Below, one piece after another: positions 18,710 through 28,839 of a DNA stretch of 64,000 nt. The position numbers and the translations under genes were made by a program. Origin of the DNA: Nostoc sp. PCC 7524 (GTDB lineage: Bacteria; Cyanobacteriota; Cyanobacteriia; Cyanobacteriales; Nostocaceae). The stretch lies in contig NC_019684.1 in NCBI RefSeq assembly GCF_000316645.1, forward strand, positions 4,183,501-4,247,500, read 5' to 3'. Positions within the stretch are counted from its first letter, which is position 1; each line of letters starts with the position of its first letter. The notes beneath the pieces were generated by a model. The model searched no databases and had not been told where the DNA came from. It saw only the letters and a list, made by a program, of their open reading frames with translations.

Positions 18710-19279
18710 TTGAAGAATAATCTATTGTTTAGAGGTAAGTCATTTCAGTTTGTGGTTCTTTTTCTACCACTACTAATGTTTTTGGGATACCAAGAAGCAA
18801 AAAATAATGACACACAGCCCCAAGCAATTATAGTTTTGGGTGGATCAACCAAGAACTTAGAAAGGGAGAAATTTACAGCCAAATTTGCCCGACAGCATCC
18901 AAATTTACCTATTTTGATTTCTGGCGGTAGTCCACCTACATTCACCAGACAGGTTTTTGCCAAAGCTGGCATCAATTCCCAGCGATTACATTTAGATTAT
19001 GAAGCAGTAGATACTGTTACAAATTTTACTACATTAGTAGATGATTTACAAGCTCGCGGTGTAAAAAATGTGTATTTAATCACCTCAGATTTCCATATGC
19101 GCCGCGCCTGCGTCATTGGTGAGATAGTGCTGGGTAGTCGGGGAATTGGCTTTAAACCAATATCAGTCCCTTCCGAAAATACACCAGAACCGATTGAAAA
19201 ATCTGTCCGCGATGGAGCTAGAGCTTTGTTGTGGGTAGCAACTGGTTACACAGGGGCGAATGACAGTAAACATCGCTAG
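18710..19279 (+). CDS. YdcF family (DUF218) protein
   Basis: One N-terminal membrane or signal helix (FVVLFLPLLMFLGY) and then a DUF218 domain with QAIIVLGGSTKN, FARQHPNLPILISGG, DTVTNFTT and YLITSDFHMRRA. Relatives such as SanA act at the envelope, without a settled reaction. The best start is TTG 18710; an in-frame TAG at 18671 and no ATG or GTG in between limit it. At 189 residues it is on the short side for the family. Confidence 0.85.
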   Translation: MKNNLLFRGKSFQFVVLFLPLLMFLGYQEAKNNDTQPQAIIVLGGSTKNLEREKFTAKFARQHPNLPILISGGSPPTFTRQVFAKAGINSQRLHLDYEAVDTVTNFTTLVDDLQARGVKNVYLITSDFHMRRACVIGEIVLGSRGIGFKPISVPSENTPEPIEKSVRDGARALLWVATGYTGANDSKHR

Positions 19280-19384
19280 TAAGAAAGAGGGGTGTAGGAG
19301 TGTAGAGGTGTAGGGATTTCAAAACCTATACTTGTCAGTCACTCTCTACTTTCTATTCCCCACTTCCTACTCTCTGGTTTCAAG

Positions 19385-19678
19385 TCAGGCGGCTATTTCT
19401 TGTACTAGAACATAAGGCTGGAGGATCAGAGTATTAAATCGCTTTTGGCGATCGCTATTCCATTCTCCCATTTGGATAACTGAAGGTTTGGCTAACAATT
19501 GTTCATCTATCCATTGTTGCACTGATGAGATATTATCAGAGGCGATCGCTTCTCCCACATCCAGTAAATCTAAGTCTTGTGACACCAAAATCACCGCATC
19601 TCGTTGGACATGAGGAATCAACCATTCCCACTCTGCTTCATCCAAGGTTTCTCTTAATTCGTCTCTTAAATCTGACAT
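19385..19678 (-). CDS. DUF2288 family protein
   Basis: A 97-residue acidic, soluble protein with the DUF2288 pattern (DELRETLDEAEWEWLIPH, RDAVILVSQDLDLLDVGEAIA). The function is unknown. The ATG at 19678 has no strong ribosome site. It is convergent with ydcF and 100 bases downstream of the AI-2E family gene on the same strand, so it may be the last gene of that unit. Confidence 0.85.
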   Translation of the reverse strand: MSDLRDELRETLDEAEWEWLIPHVQRDAVILVSQDLDLLDVGEAIASDNISSVQQWIDEQLLAKPSVIQMGEWNSDRQKRFNTLILQPYVLVQEIAA

Positions 19679-19777
19679 GATTTGTTTATTTTCAGGTGTA
19701 TATGTTGATTTTACAGTAGTTAGCTATTAGGCATAGGGAATAGGGAAAAACAAAAAATGTCACTTATGTCGTAATCA

Positions 19778-20815
19778 CTAAACTTCGGATTTCATAGCAT
19801 TAATTTCAAACAAAGATACAATTACGCCTGTAATGGGAATTGAAATAAAAACTCCTAATAATCCCGCAACTCTTGCACCTACTAATAATGCAAAAAATAC
19901 CACTACCGGATTCAGATTGAGTGTGCCTTGCATGACACGGGGAGCAATGATATTATCTTGTATTTGCTGAAGGATAATGCAGGCTATTAATACTTTGAAT
20001 GCTAGCCAAACATTTTGAGATAACAAAAAGAAAGTAATGGTGCTGATGCCTAAAGTTGCACCAATACCTGGAATAATGTCAAGTATCCCAACGATGAATG
20101 CTAATAACAAAGCAAAAGGTACTTGAAATAATATAAAAACAATAAAAGTTGAAGTTGTCAAAAATAAAGTTAATAATAATTGTCCTCGAAAAAATCCTAA
20201 AAAATTACGTTGGATAATCTGTGTAAATTGATCACGACGGTTTCTTGGCAATATTCTGAGAATCAAATTCCAAAGTTTTTCACCATCCAAGAGCATAAAG
20301 AAGGCGACAACTGCAATCACTATAAAAGTAATAAAATTAGTCAGCAATTGTTGCACAATAGCTAAACTTGTAACTAAAGTTGATATGGCTTGATTACGTA
20401 ACTGTTCTTGAATGACGCTTAAATCTATTTGCAGATTACGATTACGCAATACTTCTTCAACTTTTTCTAGTAAAGGAACGAAAGAAGCTAAAAAAGCAGA
20501 GATACTATCAATTAATTGTTGTCCTTGAGATAAAACTGCTATACCCACTGTAATCAGTAATCCACCAAGAACCACAATACTAATTAGGAAAACTACGACA
20601 ACTGCTATACCTTTAGGTAAAAATCGCCGTAGCCATTTGACGGGGTAGCTGAGTAAAAAAGCCAAAATTGTGGCGAAGGTAAAAATAATAATGATGGTTT
20701 TAAAATACTCTAGAAGTTGAACAATAGTCCAACCGACAGCAACTAATAACAAAAAGCGGACTAACGCTAAATTATGCAAGCGATTCCACAGGTTTTTGGC
20801 TTCAAAGCCACTCAT
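19778..20815 (-). CDS. AI-2E family transporter (permease)
   Basis: A 345-residue polytopic membrane protein with seven to eight helices. It has an N-terminal pair (FLLLVAVGWTIVQLL, IFTFATILAFLLSYPVKWL), a central soluble/coiled segment (about 100-150) and a C-terminal set with FIVGILDIIPGIGATLG, the family signature. Relatives export autoinducer 2 or act as sodium/proton antiporters; the substrate here is unknown. Confidence 0.9.
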   Translation of the reverse strand: MSGFEAKNLWNRLHNLALVRFLLLVAVGWTIVQLLEYFKTIIIIFTFATILAFLLSYPVKWLRRFLPKGIAVVVVFLISIVVLGGLLITVGIAVLSQGQQLIDSISAFLASFVPLLEKVEEVLRNRNLQIDLSVIQEQLRNQAISTLVTSLAIVQQLLTNFITFIVIAVVAFFMLLDGEKLWNLILRILPRNRRDQFTQIIQRNFLGFFRGQLLLTLFLTTSTFIVFILFQVPFALLLAFIVGILDIIPGIGATLGISTITFFLLSQNVWLAFKVLIACIILQQIQDNIIAPRVMQGTLNLNPVVVFFALLVGARVAGLLGVFISIPITGVIVSLFEINAMKSEV

Positions 20816-20909
20816 AGATAATGGAGATAGGTTGAGTAACTGATTTTGAATTTACAAAAACCAAATGGCGATCGCCACCTTCTTAAAGCATATTTACTAG
20901 ATATTTTCT

Positions 20910-21548
20910 TTAACGCCCTAAATCGTGCATCTCGTTGATGACTGTGGTACATTTGTGCGTCACCGCCTCCAATTCCTCTTTGTTAGTAGAACCAGGAGTA
21001 TCAATTAATTGACCAATTCTGATAGATAGGGGAACTGCACGAGGAAGGGGTGAGCCTGGTTGTAGAATTTTCTCGGAACCCCACAAACATACGGGTAATA
21101 TGGGCGCTTTGGCCTTAGCAGCTAACAAGGCTGCACCCCTTTTAGGGTCTTGAATCCGACCATCGGGGGTACGAGTACCTTCTAAAAACACACCTACAGC
21201 CCAGCCATTATCAAGATATTCTAGAGCTGCACGGATAGCATTGCGATCGGCACTGCCCCGACTGACTGGGTAAGCACCATACAATTTAATCGCCTGTGCC
21301 AAAACAGGGACATCAAATAATTCTTCCTTAGCCATGTAAGCCACTGGCCGACGGACACAATTAGAGACAATCGGCGGGTCAAAATAGCTAGCATGATTAC
21401 TCACAACTACCAACGGGCCAGATTGGGGGACATTTTCCACACCATAAATCCGTCCCCGAAAGTAAGCGTGAAGCATCGGACTAACAATTGACCACTTAAA
21501 AGCGTGGTAGAGTGCCAGACTAATCAAAGGTTCGCGGCTTCGAGACAT
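20910..21548 (-). CDS. plsC: 1-acyl-sn-glycerol-3-phosphate acyltransferase
   Basis: Adds the second acyl chain to lysophosphatidic acid. The family motifs are present: NHASYFDPP (HX4D) near residue 50, GAYPVSRG, FLEGTRTPDG and ILPVCLWG. At 212 residues it is a compact form. It follows fabD on the same strand after a 100-base repeat gap, extending the plsX-fabH-fabD lipid initiation group. Confidence 0.93.
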   Translation of the reverse strand: MSRSREPLISLALYHAFKWSIVSPMLHAYFRGRIYGVENVPQSGPLVVVSNHASYFDPPIVSNCVRRPVAYMAKEELFDVPVLAQAIKLYGAYPVSRGSADRNAIRAALEYLDNGWAVGVFLEGTRTPDGRIQDPKRGAALLAAKAKAPILPVCLWGSEKILQPGSPLPRAVPLSIRIGQLIDTPGSTNKEELEAVTHKCTTVINEMHDLGR

Positions 21549-21551
21549 AAT

Positions 21552-21660
21552 AACTGGGGGAGTGGGGAGTGGTGAATGGGGAGTGGTGAATGGGGAGGGA
21601 TGAGTAATTAATCTTAAATCGCCCTACTCCCTAGTCCCTATTCCCTACTCCCTAATTTGG
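21552..21660. repeat. STRR tract between fabD and plsC
   Basis: GGGGAGTGGTGAAT units and then TCCCTATTCCCTACTCCCTA heptamers, reaching the fabD stop codon. Confidence 0.7.
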
Positions 21661-22533
21661 TAATTCCGCAACATTACGGACGTTTTCTAAAATTAAATCA
21701 GGAGTGGTACGTTTAATCAAACCAGTGAGGACGTTACCGGGGCCAATTTCTACTACTTTCTCAATGCTGTTGACTGGTAGTTGTAGGGCAATTTCTCGCC
21801 AGCGTACTGAACCAGTCATCTGTTGACTGAGGCGTTGCTTTAAAATTTCGGCATCAACGGCGGGGACTGGTTCAACATTAGATAATACTGGGACTGTAGC
21901 AGGTTGAAAGTCTACAGAGTCGAGAATTGCTTGAAACTCTGTTGCGGCAGATGCCATTAAATGTGAATGAAATGCGCCGGAAACTTTCAGGGGAATAGCA
22001 CGTTTAGCTTTCACTTGAGACATGACTGTTTGTACTGCCTCTGGTGTACCGGAGATGACTACCTGTGCTGGACTGTTGTCATTGGCTAAAACTACATCAG
22101 CAGTTTCAGCAATCACTTTTTCCAACTGTTCACGGTCAAAGTTCATCAAAGCTGCCATCATTCCCCCGGCTGCACTATCCATAAGTTCAGCACGTCGCTT
22201 GACTAGCTGTAATCCAACTGACCACTCAAATACATCTGCAACATACAGGGCAATATATTCTCCTAAACTGTGACCGGCAACTAAATCTGGCTGGTGTCCT
22301 TTTTCCCGAACTAGGTCGGCTAGGATACTCTCAACCACGTACAGACAGGGCTGGGTGTAAAATGTCTGAGATAATTTTTCTTCTTCATTTTGGCAGATAT
22401 CTGTCACCGACCAGCCGAGGATTGCCTCAGCTTGGGCAAACTTGTCTTTCACACCTGGTATATCTAATAAGTCTGTTCCCATGCCTAGGGCTTGAGAACC
22501 TTGTCCGGGAAACACCCATGCGGTTTTAGTCAT
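21652..22533 (-). CDS. fabD: malonyl-CoA:ACP transacylase
   Basis: Moves malonyl from CoA to acyl carrier protein for fatty acid synthesis. It shows FPGQGSQ at the N-terminus, the nucleophile GHSLGEY (Ser about 92), and GAFHSHLM with the catalytic His near residue 200. At 293 residues it has the usual size. It lies between fabH and plsC on the same strand. Confidence 0.96.
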   Translation of the reverse strand: MTKTAWVFPGQGSQALGMGTDLLDIPGVKDKFAQAEAILGWSVTDICQNEEEKLSQTFYTQPCLYVVESILADLVREKGHQPDLVAGHSLGEYIALYVADVFEWSVGLQLVKRRAELMDSAAGGMMAALMNFDREQLEKVIAETADVVLANDNSPAQVVISGTPEAVQTVMSQVKAKRAIPLKVSGAFHSHLMASAATEFQAILDSVDFQPATVPVLSNVEPVPAVDAEILKQRLSQQMTGSVRWREIALQLPVNSIEKVVEIGPGNVLTGLIKRTTPDLILENVRNVAELPN

Positions 22534-22555
22534 TGGTCAATGGTCAATAGTCATT

Positions 22556-22715
22556 GGAAAAGGGACTGGGGACTGGGGACTGGAGACTGGGGAGCCAGCC
22601 GCGTGGGCGGGTTTCCCGACTTGTAGCTTGCTTCCCCGAAGGGGTGCGGACTGGCGTGACTGGGGACTGGGTGAGACTTTTCCCAATCCCTAATCCCCGA
22701 TACCCAATCCCCAAT
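22556..22715. repeat. STRR plus dispersed GTGGGCGGGTTTCCCGACTTG element
   Basis: GGGGACT heptamers flank a segment GCGTGGGCGGGTTTCCCGAC (22604-22623) with the palindromic CTTCCCCGAAGGGG. The same core occurs inside the coding sequence of the STAND protein at about 51748-51775. Confidence 0.65.
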
Positions 22716-22717
22716 CA

Positions 22718-23710
22718 CTACCGTCCCCATTGGAAAATTGCTGCGCCCCAGGTGAGCCCGGCTCCAAAGCCGGATGTAGCAACGATGTCGTTGGGTTTGA
22801 TTTTGCCTTGGCGCACGGCTTCATCTAAAGCTAGGGGGATGGAGGCGGCGGAGGTATTGCCGTAGTTAGCAAGATTACTGATGACCTTGTGTTCGGGAAC
22901 ACTGAGGCGTTGGGCAACAGCATCAAGAATGCGCTGATTGGCTTGATGTAGTAGCAGCCAGTCGATTTGGTCAACGGTGAGGTTAGCGGCAAATAATGCT
23001 TTATCGATGATTTCTGGCACTTTTTGGGCGGCAAAGCGGTAAACTTCTTTACCATTCATGGTGATGGGTTGATAAGTACCTTGAGCCACATTTACGCCTG
23101 GGATGATTTCTTGGGGAGTATCTTGGTAGGCTAGATTGAGGTAGTGGTTTTGCGTACCGTCACTTTTGAGGGCAAATCCTAACAAGCGATCGCTATCATT
23201 GGCTTGCAATACAACTGCTCCTGCACCATCCCCAAACAAAACGCAAGTGCGTCTGTCTTGCCAATCTACCCAACGGGAGAGGATATCTGCCCCAATTAAC
23301 AGTATATGGCGATATACTCCAGTTCTAATGTATTGGGCGGCTGTGACTAGCCCAAACACAAACCCAGAACAAGCAGCAGTGAGGTCAAAAGCAACTGCTT
23401 TGGTAGCGCCTAACTGAGCTTGAATTTTACACGCACTACCAAACAGATCATCTGGGGTGGAAGTGGCTAGTAGAATCAGATCCAAATCAGCTGGTGTAAT
23501 CCCAGCCGAGGCGATCGCTTTTAGCCCAGCCGCAGTAGCTAGCCCACTCAAGGAATCAGTGGGATCTGCTAAACGACGCTGACGAATTCCGGTTCTGGTA
23601 GTAATCCACTCATCTGATGTTTCCACCAGTTGGGTCAATTGTTGATTGTGAAGGGAAGTTGCTGGTACTGCCGAACCACTTCCTGTAATTGCTATACCTA
23701 AATTTTGCAC
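22718..23710 (-). CDS. fabH: beta-ketoacyl-ACP synthase III
   Basis: Starts fatty acid chains by condensing acetyl-CoA with malonyl-ACP. The Cys-His-Asn triad is visible in TAACSGF (Cys about 113), LLHQANQRI and NYGNTSAAS; the closing GFGAGLTWGAAIF is typical. At 330 residues it is normal. It follows plsX and precedes fabD on the same strand. Confidence 0.96.
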   Translation of the reverse strand: MQNLGIAITGSGSAVPATSLHNQQLTQLVETSDEWITTRTGIRQRRLADPTDSLSGLATAAGLKAIASAGITPADLDLILLATSTPDDLFGSACKIQAQLGATKAVAFDLTAACSGFVFGLVTAAQYIRTGVYRHILLIGADILSRWVDWQDRRTCVLFGDGAGAVVLQANDSDRLLGFALKSDGTQNHYLNLAYQDTPQEIIPGVNVAQGTYQPITMNGKEVYRFAAQKVPEIIDKALFAANLTVDQIDWLLLHQANQRILDAVAQRLSVPEHKVISNLANYGNTSAASIPLALDEAVRQGKIKPNDIVATSGFGAGLTWGAAIFQWGR

Positions 23711-23827
23711 TCCTTGTCTCCCCAGCTATCAGCTTTTAGTCATTAGTCATCAGTCATTAGTCATTAGTCTTCAACTGCTAACCAATGACTTTCACTAGCT
23801 ATTAATTGCTAGTCTTGTGGCTGATTG

Positions 23828-24853
23828 CTAACTACTCTCACTCTGTAGCATCTCATATTGGGATCGCAGTTGTTGCATTACCTGATTATCTACAGCTTCT
23901 TTAGCCATGCGAATGGCGTTGAAAACTGAAGGAGCTTGAGAACTACCATGACCGATTAAACAAACTCCTGACACCCCTAAAAGTAATGCACCGCCATGTT
24001 CGGCGTGATCCATACGCTGTTTAATGCGTTTGAGGTTGGGTTTTAAAAGAGCTGTACCAATTTGACCGTGCAATCCTTGGGGTAATTCTTCCCGTAAGAT
24101 TTGTAAGATCACTCCACCGATGGCTTCAGCAAATTTGAGTAAAATATTGCCGACAAAACCATCACAGACTATAACATCAAATTCACCGGAAAGTACATCT
24201 CGCCCTTCCGCATTACCAATAAAGCTAATGTAAGGATTTTCCCGCAATAGCTCATGAGTCCGCAAGGCTAGTTCATTGCCTTTGGTGTCTTCCTCGCCAA
24301 TATTCAATAAACCTACTTTGGGTTCATCAGTACCGAGAACATATTGGCTATAAATTGAACCAATCACAGCAAATTGTTCTAAAAACTTGGGACGACAATC
24401 TACGTTTGCGCCCACATCCAGTATTAAAACTGGCTTACCTGCCTTAATTGTGGGAAAAACTGTACCAATAGCTGGACGGTCAACCCCTGGCAATCGTCCC
24501 AAACGGAGTAAGGCTGATGCCATTGCTGCCCCCGAATGACCAGCAGAGAATACTGCGTCTGCCTGTTGCTGCTTTACCAAATCCATCGCCACATTGATAG
24601 AAGCCTTGCGTTTGCGTCTGACCGCATTTAAAGGCTCTTCATCCATAGCGATCGCATCCTCAGCCGCTACAATCTCTACCCCTTCCACATTAGTTTTTGG
24701 GGGCAAGGCAGCTTTAATTTGTTGGGGATCACCCACCAATAAAACTTTCACACCTAATTCTTCACTGGCTCGTACCGCGCCAGTAACGATTTCACCGGGA
24801 GCGTTATCCCCTCCCATTGCGTCAATTGCTATCCGCACGCCAGTCGATCCCAT
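23828..24853 (-). CDS. plsX: phosphate acyltransferase PlsX
   Basis: Makes acyl-phosphate from acyl-ACP, the donor for glycerol-3-phosphate acylation. Signatures are IAIDAMGGDNAPGEIV at the N-terminus, SAGHSGAAMA and LLNIGEEDTKGNE. The 341-residue length is standard. It leads the plsX-fabH-fabD-plsC series, so the first steps of fatty acid and phospholipid synthesis are grouped. Confidence 0.96.
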   Translation of the reverse strand: MGSTGVRIAIDAMGGDNAPGEIVTGAVRASEELGVKVLLVGDPQQIKAALPPKTNVEGVEIVAAEDAIAMDEEPLNAVRRKRKASINVAMDLVKQQQADAVFSAGHSGAAMASALLRLGRLPGVDRPAIGTVFPTIKAGKPVLILDVGANVDCRPKFLEQFAVIGSIYSQYVLGTDEPKVGLLNIGEEDTKGNELALRTHELLRENPYISFIGNAEGRDVLSGEFDVIVCDGFVGNILLKFAEAIGGVILQILREELPQGLHGQIGTALLKPNLKRIKQRMDHAEHGGALLLGVSGVCLIGHGSSQAPSVFNAIRMAKEAVDNQVMQQLRSQYEMLQSESS

Positions 24854-24984
24854 TGCTTAGAGCTTCTTAGAAACCTTACAAATTTTACCAGATGGCTTTA
24901 CTGAAAAACCTTAACTTTCTGGCTGCCGAATTACTGTTGTGATTTTTGCAACAGATGATGACAGTAAGCCAACGATAGCACGAA

Positions 24985-25210
24985 TTATTTGGGAATGGGG
25001 AATGGGGAATGGGGAATGGGGCATAGAGCATTGGGATACGAGGAATTGGGGCAAGGGTGCAGGGTGCAAGAAGTGCGAATTTTCCCCCTCATCCCCCTCA
25101 TCCCCCTCATCTCCCTCATCTTCCTCATCTTCCTCATCTCCCTCATCTCCCCTGCTTCTTACCCAGCACCCAGTCCCCAGTCCCCAATACCTAGTCCCCA
25201 GTACCCAATA
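24985..25210. repeat. long compound STRR tract
   Basis: GGGAATG units (24990-25020), a CCCCTCATC/TTCCTCATC nonamer array (25084-25150) and CCCCAGT/TACCCAA heptamers to 25210. It fills the plsX-pepA gap and supplies the last codons and stop of pepA. Confidence 0.8.
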
Positions 25211-26672
25211 CCCAATTAACCAGCATTCTCACACCAAAGCCGGTGGCACCAGTGCCGTTATAGCCACTGTCTTTGTCTGCCCAAACTGGCCCAGCAATAT
25301 CTAGGTGCGCCCACGCAGTGTCTTTGACAAACTGTTTGAGGAATAAAGCGGCGGTAATTGATCCACCAGGACGGGGTCCGGTGTTTTTCATGTCGGCAAT
25401 GCTAGATTTTAAGCCTTCAAAATATCTGTCTTCCATTGGCATCCGCCAAATTTTTTCACCTGAGCTTTCTGAAGCTTGTTCTAGTTGTGCTACTAAAGCA
25501 TCGTCAGGAGAGTATAATCCGGCTATGTCGTCACCCAAGGCAATCACACACGCGCCTGTGAGGGTAGCTAAATCAACGATCGCATCTAATCCTAATTTGT
25601 CGGCAAAAACTAAGGCATCTGCTAGAGTCAAACGCCCTTCAGCATCGGTATTATTCACTTCAATGGTTTTGCCGTTGGATGCTGTGAGGATATCACCTGG
25701 GTGCATGGCGTGTCCGCTAATCATGTTTTCCGTCACAGCCGAGATAAAGTGAACTTCCACATCTGGCTTGAGTTGGGCGAGCGCTTTGGCTGCGCCTAAA
25801 GTAGCGGCTGCCCCACCCATATCGATTTTCATGGTTTCGATACCGCTACCCGCGCCTTTGATGTTGAGTCCACCAGAATCAAAGGTTAAGCCTTTACCGA
25901 CAATCCCTAGTTTGCGTTTGGGTGTACCTTCTGGTTTGTAGGTGAGGTGAATAAATTTTGGTGGCAAATCAGAAGCTTGAGCAACTCCTAAAAAAGCACC
26001 CATGCCTAATTTTTCACAGTCTGCTTGTTCCAGAATTTCAATCTGCAAACCATGATCTTGGGCAATTTGTTGGGCGGTTTCTGCCATCGTAATCGGTGTC
26101 ACAGAGTTGGCTGGTGCTGCTACTAATTGCCGAGCCAAGATTACCCCGGAAACGATTTGGTTAGCTTTGGTGATTGCGGCTTCTTGTCCCGCAAAGCCAA
26201 GAAATTCGATAGTTTCGACTTGTGAGCCTTTATCTTCTGGATCGGATTTAAAGCGAATGTCTTGGTATAGGGCTAGTTGTACACCTTCTGCTAGTGCTTG
26301 TACAGTGGCGGCTGGATCATTGTTCCACAAAGGAAAACTAAAGCCTAAAACTTTGGTTTTTTGTTTTTTGGCGACTTTGCCTACAGCCGCAGCCGCACGT
26401 CTAAGGGTGTCTGGTTTGAGGTGATCAGCTTTTCCTAAACCCACCAAAATGATTTTTTTGATGGGGCTAGCACCAGTCACACGAGTAAAAATGGTGCTGT
26501 TGGCTTTGCCTGTAAATTCTTCTTCTGCAATGATGTCTTTTAAAATGCCAGCAAACTGCTCATCTAAAGTTGCCAGTTCACCGGTTAACTCTACTGCTTC
26601 TTCAAATAATGCGATCGCTAACGTATCGCCAGCCCACTCTAGCAAGGGCTTGTCACTCAGTTGAATTGCCAT
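25191..26672 (-). CDS. pepA: leucyl aminopeptidase (M17)
   Basis: A cytosolic dinuclear-metal aminopeptidase, 493 residues. The C-terminal catalytic domain shows [14 protein letters not shown] and [14 protein letters not shown] with metal ligands and active-site residues, and KIDMGGAAA before them. The N-terminal macro-like domain is typical. The last residues (about WVLGTGD) are encoded by the beginning of a heptamer repeat, so the original stop was probably replaced by the repeat. Confidence 0.95.
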   Translation of the reverse strand: MAIQLSDKPLLEWAGDTLAIALFEEAVELTGELATLDEQFAGILKDIIAEEEFTGKANSTIFTRVTGASPIKKIILVGLGKADHLKPDTLRRAAAAVGKVAKKQKTKVLGFSFPLWNNDPAATVQALAEGVQLALYQDIRFKSDPEDKGSQVETIEFLGFAGQEAAITKANQIVSGVILARQLVAAPANSVTPITMAETAQQIAQDHGLQIEILEQADCEKLGMGAFLGVAQASDLPPKFIHLTYKPEGTPKRKLGIVGKGLTFDSGGLNIKGAGSGIETMKIDMGGAAATLGAAKALAQLKPDVEVHFISAVTENMISGHAMHPGDILTASNGKTIEVNNTDAEGRLTLADALVFADKLGLDAIVDLATLTGACVIALGDDIAGLYSPDDALVAQLEQASESSGEKIWRMPMEDRYFEGLKSSIADMKNTGPRPGGSITAALFLKQFVKDTAWAHLDIAGPVWADKDSGYNGTGATGFGVRMLVNWVLGTGD

Positions 26673-26822
26673 TTTTGAATTTTGTGTAAATATCCCTTCT
26701 TGTACAAGTATTGCTCAAAATTTTCGTTTCAGAGTGGGGGGGTTGGGGACTGAGAAGCAGTTTTATGATTGATAGTTTAAGAGCGATCGCTAGGAAAAAA
26801 ATACGAGAAATTGATCAAATAT

Positions 26823-27497
26823 TCATACTGCGGCTTGAGGTTTTTTCACTTTAGCCTCTAGCACAGCAGGCTCTACTGATTGTAGTTGACCATGATTCAG
26901 TGTCCAACAACGGTCTGCGATCGCCAGCATATCACCCGCATCATGTGTGACTACTAACAATGTCCAGTCTTGTTTGAGTTTCGCTAATAAACTCACTAAT
27001 TGCTGACGCATTGACCAATCTAAACCTGCTGTCGGTTCATCTAATAATAATAGATTGGGTTGGCGAATCAGTTGAACTGCTAGGGCTAAACGGCGTTGCT
27101 GTCCTCCACTTAAAGCATGAGGTGCAGCAGAGAGGGATAAATGCTCTAATCCTACTTCCCCTAGTGCTTGTCTAACCCGCTCAGTTCCTAGTTCGGGATG
27201 CCCTAAACGTAATTCTTCTAAAATCGTACCACCGCAAAAGTGCCGTTCGGGAAACTGAAATACTAAACCAGCTAATTGTTGTAGCTGTTCAGAGATGAGT
27301 TCTTGTTCTCGCCAAAAAACTGCTCCTGATGTGGGTTCAGCCAGTCCAGACAAAATCTCTAGTAAGGTACTTTTACCAGAACCACTAGGGCCAATTATCA
27401 ACCCTAGCTGTTGGGGTGGTAATTCCAAGTTGATGGATTTGAGAATTGCTGTAGGGCAAGCTGTGGGATGATAAGTTAGATTTCTGAGATAGAGCAT
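26823..27497 (-). CDS. ECF-type ABC transporter ATPase (EcfA/CbiO-like)
   Basis: A 224-residue ATPase with Walker A GPSGSGKST, Q-loop VFQFPERHF, signature LSGGQQRR, Walker B LLLLDEP and switch VVTHD. The Q-loop sequence FQFPE is typical of energy-coupling factor ATPases. The matching transmembrane partner EcfT is found at 37750-38673, 10 kb away, and no substrate-binding S protein is seen in the window. It would energise uptake of a vitamin or metal. Confidence 0.85.
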   Translation of the reverse strand: MLYLRNLTYHPTACPTAILKSINLELPPQQLGLIIGPSGSGKSTLLEILSGLAEPTSGAVFWREQELISEQLQQLAGLVFQFPERHFCGGTILEELRLGHPELGTERVRQALGEVGLEHLSLSAAPHALSGGQQRRLALAVQLIRQPNLLLLDEPTAGLDWSMRQQLVSLLAKLKQDWTLLVVTHDAGDMLAIADRCWTLNHGQLQSVEPAVLEAKVKKPQAAV

Positions 27498-27777
27498 TTG
27501 TTAAAATTACCGAAAATTTGGCGGTGATTGGGGATTGGGCAATAGGCGTAAACCTATAGATAAATCCAACGTTTAGCAGTTAACATCCGCTTGTTTTACT
27601 ATTTTGACCAATTTGTCCATTAGTAATAGCTACAACAAATATAGGAACTTGTAAAAATTACTCAAGTCTAGTTGAAGAGAGTATTTTAGCCGCACAAGAT
27701 GCAATTTTTAGTTACATATTTACTGGTTTTAAGTAACATATAAAACAATTTTAACCGCAATATTTCTGAGGCTGGTA

Positions 27778-28722
27778 ATGACTAAAAAGTTTTTTTCTCC
27801 TCAAATGCTGAGATTTTCTCAATTAACTAAGCTCGCGCAGACGACTTTTGGAGTAGCGATAGCCATCGCTCTCAATTTGTCGATAAATCCAAGTTTAGCT
27901 GGTGATCCCTTTCGCACTAATGAGCCTCGTAAAATTGGCGACAATACGGAAGCCGCTTTTAAAGCCGTCTTTTACAAAGGTGATTATCCAGCCGCAGAGC
28001 GTTATCTCAAACAAGCAGTATCTACCGAATCCGATGAACCTCTAGCTTATGCGATGAAGGCATCTTTAGCATACATTAATGGAGATTTGGCAGGACTAGA
28101 CAAGTACAGCCAAAAAACCCTAGCAACTGGGCAAAAATTGATTGCTACTGACGAATTACGCGGTAATATCTATGCTGCTGTCGGACATTTTTTAGAAGGT
28201 GCATTCATTCTCACCCGTGAAGGTACAATCAAAGGCGCACCCAAAGCTTTAAGTCGGCTAAGACAAGTCTATCAGCATCTAGATAAAGCTGAAGGAATTT
28301 CCCCTAAAGACCCAGAATTGAACTTGCTCAAAGGTTACATGGATTTGATGCTGGCGGTTAGCCTACCCTTTGCTAATCCAGATGAAGCAATTGAACGTCT
28401 AGAAAACAATGCAGCACCTGAGTATTTAGCACATCGAGGAATTGCGATCGCCTATCGTGACTTAAAACAATATTCTCAAGCCTTAGATTACGCTAACCGT
28501 GCCATAAAAGTTGCAGCAGACAACCCAGAGTTGTATTATCTAAAAGCCCAAATTCTCAAAGAACAGGGTACAAAAGACAAAAGCCAGCAACTAATTCAAG
28601 AAGCGATCGCTAATTTTGACACAGCCTTAACCAAAAAATCCCAACTCCCCAGAGATTTGGTAAAACAAATTGAACGCGAACGCAATAGTGCAGTAAATAG
28701 TTTAAATAATTTAGGTGGGTGA
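27778..28722 (+). CDS. Sll0314/Alr1548-type TPR protein, exported
   Basis: An N-terminal signal (VAIAIALNLSINPSLAGD; cleavage near SLA-GD) is followed by helical TPR-like repeats through residue 290. A TPR pair is clear at AYRDLKQYSQALDYANRAIK. It belongs to a cyanobacterial family named after Sll0314 and Alr1548, with no assigned function. Probably periplasmic. STRR sequence separates it from the next gene. Confidence 0.85.
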   Translation: MTKKFFSPQMLRFSQLTKLAQTTFGVAIAIALNLSINPSLAGDPFRTNEPRKIGDNTEAAFKAVFYKGDYPAAERYLKQAVSTESDEPLAYAMKASLAYINGDLAGLDKYSQKTLATGQKLIATDELRGNIYAAVGHFLEGAFILTREGTIKGAPKALSRLRQVYQHLDKAEGISPKDPELNLLKGYMDLMLAVSLPFANPDEAIERLENNAAPEYLAHRGIAIAYRDLKQYSQALDYANRAIKVAADNPELYYLKAQILKEQGTKDKSQQLIQEAIANFDTALTKKSQLPRDLVKQIERERNSAVNSLNNLGG

Positions 28723-28774
28723 TCAAGACAAAGGCATAGGGAATTGGGCATTGAGCAGTTAAAGAAATGCCTTT

Positions 28775-28830
28775 TCCCCCACTCCCCACTCTCCACTCCC
28801 TACTCCCTACTCCCTACTCCCCACTCCCTA
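28775..28830. repeat. STRR tract (ACTCCCC/ACTCCCT)
   Basis: About seven heptamers lie directly before the DUF3531 start. An open frame continues upstream through it but is not regarded as coding. Confidence 0.8.
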
Positions 28831-28839
28831 ATAACCAAG

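Noticed and set aside
22554..22865. 103-codon plus-strand open frame over the fabH end
   Set aside because: It is made of STRR DNA and the antisense of fabH.
24939..25304. open frames of 121 and 76 codons upstream of and in the pepA end
   Set aside because: They are translations of tandem heptamer and nonamer repeats (SPSSPSSPSS and LIPLIPLI patterns).
28744..28839. N-terminal extension of the DUF3531 protein
   Set aside because: The extra 32 codons read a heptamer repeat; the family start is at 28840.
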